Shown here: one piece after another, positions 60,831 to 64,000 of the stretch
Position numbering within the stretch: the stretch's first letter is position 1
Layout of the letters: each line of letters starts with the position of its first letter
Origin: Manis javanica
Lineage: Eukaryota > Chordata > Mammalia > Pholidota > Manidae
Direction: 5' to 3'
Assembly: GCF_040802235.1 (NCBI RefSeq)
Contig: NC_133157.1
Span: forward strand, 36,174,501 to 36,238,500
Length of the DNA stretch: 64,000 nucleotides
The notes under the pieces: generated by a model
Database searches by the model: none
The model's input: the letters and a program-made list of their open reading frames with translations, nothing else
Told to the model about the DNA's origin: nothing
Made by a program: the position numbers and the translations under genes

Positions 60831-61834
60831 AGTAACTTGTTGTATACTCCCCAGGGGCTCCCAGCTGAGTTGGTAGTCTGAATCCCGTACAAATCAACCT
60901 TACTCCATCCTCTCCTTTTGCAGCATTAGGTAAGTTTTCAGGAGTAAGGGACACAGGAGAACATGCGCTTATCCAGCCCATCTCCCATTGGTAGCACAGC
61001 CAATGACTGTTGTTGCCAGCTTTGTTGTGAGGCAGCAAAAGCTATTAATAGAGTCATGTGTAATATTTAGTGAGCAAAAATCTTAGGTGTGCTGATGAAG
61101 AGCTCTTATCTGAGTCTTCCAACATTGCATGACTTGCATACATCCTCCTGGAGATGGAAAAAAGTATCTGGAGCTCTTGGAAGGAGAGAAGAGTACCAGC
61201 CTGACTGTCCTATTCTTTGTGTGTCAGGCATGGGGTTCACATTCGCCTTACCACAAAAACCAAAAGCTAATATGTCCAGTTGCAGGCCTGTCTCTAGTAG
61301 GAAAGCCAGCAGCCACATTGGCATGCAGATTGCAGCAGCTTGTGAGAGGGACCTCTGTTGGACCCTTCTGCAAATCTCAAAGGTGTTTCCCAAGGATTTC
61401 AGCTTCCAGAAAGCCCTCCCCTCTCAGCTGGCCTGCTGCTTCCAGAGATCATAAGCTCAGAGAAAGCCGAAGTATGGAACTAATGTGGGGAGGTGGTGGT
61501 GGCTAGTGGTTAGGAAAGGGGAGGGAGAATTTCATTGAGTCCAGGAGGGAGACCAAGTTGGTGGATGATAATCAAGATGGCAAACATTGGCACCAAAGGG
61601 AATCAGGCAGGAACCAAGGTTTGGCCATCTTTCAGCCTCCCTACCAGCTTCCTGATGGAACCTTATGTTTGTAGATCCTTCACTTGCCAGGGGCTGAGCT
61701 ACAGCAGTGAGGCAGTCTCAGGGATCTCCCATGAGAGGAGCTGGCTTGAGTATCCTTGAGGGGCTGTGGAGATCAGGGTAAACTAGTGAGGGGCATGGAG
61801 CTGTGCACAGCAGTGGTAGGGAGTCAGCTGGGTG

Positions 61835-61930
61835 CATTCTAGCTGTACCACTTTTGTTATGACTTTGGCCAGGCTTCTGACCTCTTTCAGGCTATTTGTA
61901 AAATAAATGAGAACACATACATGAAAATGA
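61835..61930 (+). repeat. MIR remnant
   Basis: 'tgtaccacttttgttatgac' then 'gctatttgtaaaataaatga' resemble MIR. Confidence 0.5.
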
Positions 61931-64000
61931 ACTGCATCATTTCTGATCTAAGGGTTGATGGTGATTATGAGATTGGTGATTTCCATTTTTTGTCAGTGGT
62001 TCCTAAGGGAACTTCCATAGGCAAGAGTGAGAAGATGGTTTATTCTTCTCATCACCAAATGAGAAAAGTCCTGGACTCCTTGGTGGGGCTTTGATGAGGC
62101 CAGACTAGCGATAGAAGTGCTCTGTGCTCCTATTGATTCCCATAGGGATTCCATTGACTGGGCCTGGGATGGAGAAGGCCCTACCCCAGCCCCACCCTGC
62201 CAGGTTGTTGTGGAGCCCTACTGGTGGAGTAGGGCCTTCTGGGAAAGCCCCACTACTGATGCTGCTGGAGGTGTCCTGCTTCCATTTCAGCTCCCAAAGG
62301 CCAGCTCTCAGGGTTCAAGAAACATTTGAAAAGGTCCAGTTGCTACTACTCTCCCTACAGCTCAGTGGGCTAGGAGAAGGAGGCAGTCAGAACTTGTTTA
62401 AGTTTTCAAAATGTTTTCTCAGGAAAAATTTCAAACATATACAGAGTAGAGAAAAAAGTAAAATGAACCTCTTAATACTCACCCATCTTCAACAATGATC
62501 AACCCAGGGCTAATCTTGTTTCACCTATGCCCCACCCACTGGATTACTCTGAATAATTATTTCATCTGTAATCCTCTGTCATCTGTATTTTTGCAAACTG
62601 GTGGTTAGCTCTCAAGGTTTGATCAAATTCAGATTCAACTTTTTTGTGAAGAATTGTTCTGAGGTATGCTATATAGCTCCTATCATATCACATTCAGGAG
62701 GTACATGACAGATGTTATCCTGATTTTCCTTATGCTCGGATTGATTAAAGATGTAGGTAGCTGGATCTCTCCATCACAAAGTTTCCGCTTTAGCCTTCTA
62801 CCTACTGTTGTTAGCAGCCATTGATGGCCCTTGCCTCAGTCTGTTATTCATCAGGAGTTTCTTCACATTTGCACAGCAGAGAACCCCTTTCATCCCCTAC
62901 AAACAGCACAGATCTCACTAACCCTTTCTCCTTTAGGTCCACTTTATCAGTCACTGCCTTTTTCCTATGTCATCATTTCCCTCCCTTTCAACCCAAGATG
63001 TTCCTGGGATGTCTTCAGACAACATATACCCACCCTGCTTCACTGCAAGCCTGTGTTTTTCTGAGGGGAGGGTCCTTACTTGGAGTCTCAGTTCTCACTG
63101 AGACTGTCTCCCCTTGTTAAGCTTTAGGATCTGCTCTCTGTGACTCCTGCTAGGGGCATGCTTGACCATGCTGGTTTGTGGAGGTCAGGCTAGTCTTTTC
63201 CTCCACTGAGAGGGAACTCAGCAGGGGCTGGGTTTATTTTACCTTCCCAGGGATTTCTAAGCAGCCTTCTTCTATGCTGAAGAGGGTCTTTCTCATTTGT
63301 TTCCTGAGCTTCCTGCCCCAGCCTGGGTCTGGAAGGGACCCAAGCCTACTTTCCTGTTTAGCTGGGCTATGGGCCGGGAGAGGTTGGAGGAGGGGTGGAG
63401 TGGGCAGCTCTAGCATTCTCAGGTCCTTTTCTTTTTCCAGTCAAGTTCAAAAACCTATGAGGACTAGAACACAGCTACCACCTTCTGGTACTTTAGCATT
63501 CCCATGCTGCGATCTCCATGCCTAGTTTCTCTCCTTACAAAGGAGAGTCTGTAGAGCCTGTGTGCCTCTATGTGCAAGTGGTCTCTAGGCAAACCTTTCA
63601 TTGCATGTACTATGGGTGCTGTGAGCCAGCTAACCAGGAAGCCACACAGAAGTTGAGAGCTAATTTTTTGCAAACCTGAATGCATCCTGGGGTCCCTGCC
63701 TCTGCCCACAGGAGTGCTGTGTCTCCGCCACCCCAGCCTAATAGCAGTTAATCCCTTAGTGATTTTGTCCAGTGCACTGGAGAATCTGATGGGACAAGAA
63801 GTCTGAGAGGCTGGCTAGGGTTCCCAGCTATGCAACAGCCAGAAGATATTAGGAGTTCTGTAGTGACAGCCCATCAGCACTCTAGCATTTCTAATGAGAG
63901 TCTCACAGCCCTCTGTGGCCCACTCACATTCTTCCTTATGTCTAATTCTTCCTTGGCCAGCGAAGATATGGAGGACCTCTTTCTGATTTGGGAAGAGAGC

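Larger units (their letters stand above)
49975..64000 (+). other. FAM219A intron 1 (partial)
   Basis: About 14 kb with no recognised exon. The first 850 bp belong to the CpG island. Then come MIR, L2-like and unnamed ancient repeats, an A tract, a hAT-type element and an L1 remnant (listed). 50850-52200, 55250-56600, 57400-59450 and 61000-64000 look mostly unique, with nothing I can name. Confidence 0.65.

Noticed and set aside
50000..64000. FAM219A exon 2
   Set aside because: I looked for the next conserved FAM219A segment in frame with splice sites and did not find it; the human first intron is very long, so it probably lies beyond the window.

Overview
This window is mammalian nuclear DNA. 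It has split genes with GT-AG introns, a CpG-island promoter, ancient MIR, L2, MaLR and hAT repeats, and LINE-1 fragments. Two genes are recognised by translating exons and comparing with the human proteins from memory. The minus strand carries DNAI1 (axonemal dynein intermediate chain 1): exons 1-19 of the 20-exon human arrangement are present and open. They give 667 residues with no stop or frameshift; the last exon, about 32 residues in human, lies beyond position 1. The plus strand carries the first coding exon of FAM219A at 49915-49974. The head-to-head order matches human chromosome 9p13.3. I see none of the young SINE families expected in primates, rodents, dogs/cats, ruminants or horses. 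The youngest repeat is an L1 whose 3' end I associate with pangolin-like genomes, so the species call (Laurasiatheria, perhaps pangolin) is tentative.

Layout: 1-5103 holds DNAI1 exons 19-14 (WD-repeat C-terminal half) with a 21-bp minisatellite in intron 15. 5104-17858 holds exons 13 and 12 in large introns with a 67-bp minisatellite, an MLT1-type LTR and a possible conserved non-coding block. 17859-33251 holds exons 11-2, among them exon 6 with an in-frame Glu-Ala repeat. 33252-49117 is intron 1, mostly repeats, including a young L1 nested in an old one (39.5-44.2 kb). 49.1-50.8 kb is the shared promoter and CpG island. 49975-64000 is FAM219A intron 1, with no further exon recognised.

The two genes probably share a bidirectional promoter. 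It holds a full RFX X-box, the hallmark of motile-cilium genes and presumably serving DNAI1, plus GC boxes and an ETS site typical of housekeeping promoters such as that of FAM219A. No new multi-gene system is present. The most notable signals are the intronic 21-bp array carrying 12 forkhead-type motifs, and a DNAI1 start codon shifted seven codons downstream of the human position, where this genome has GTG.
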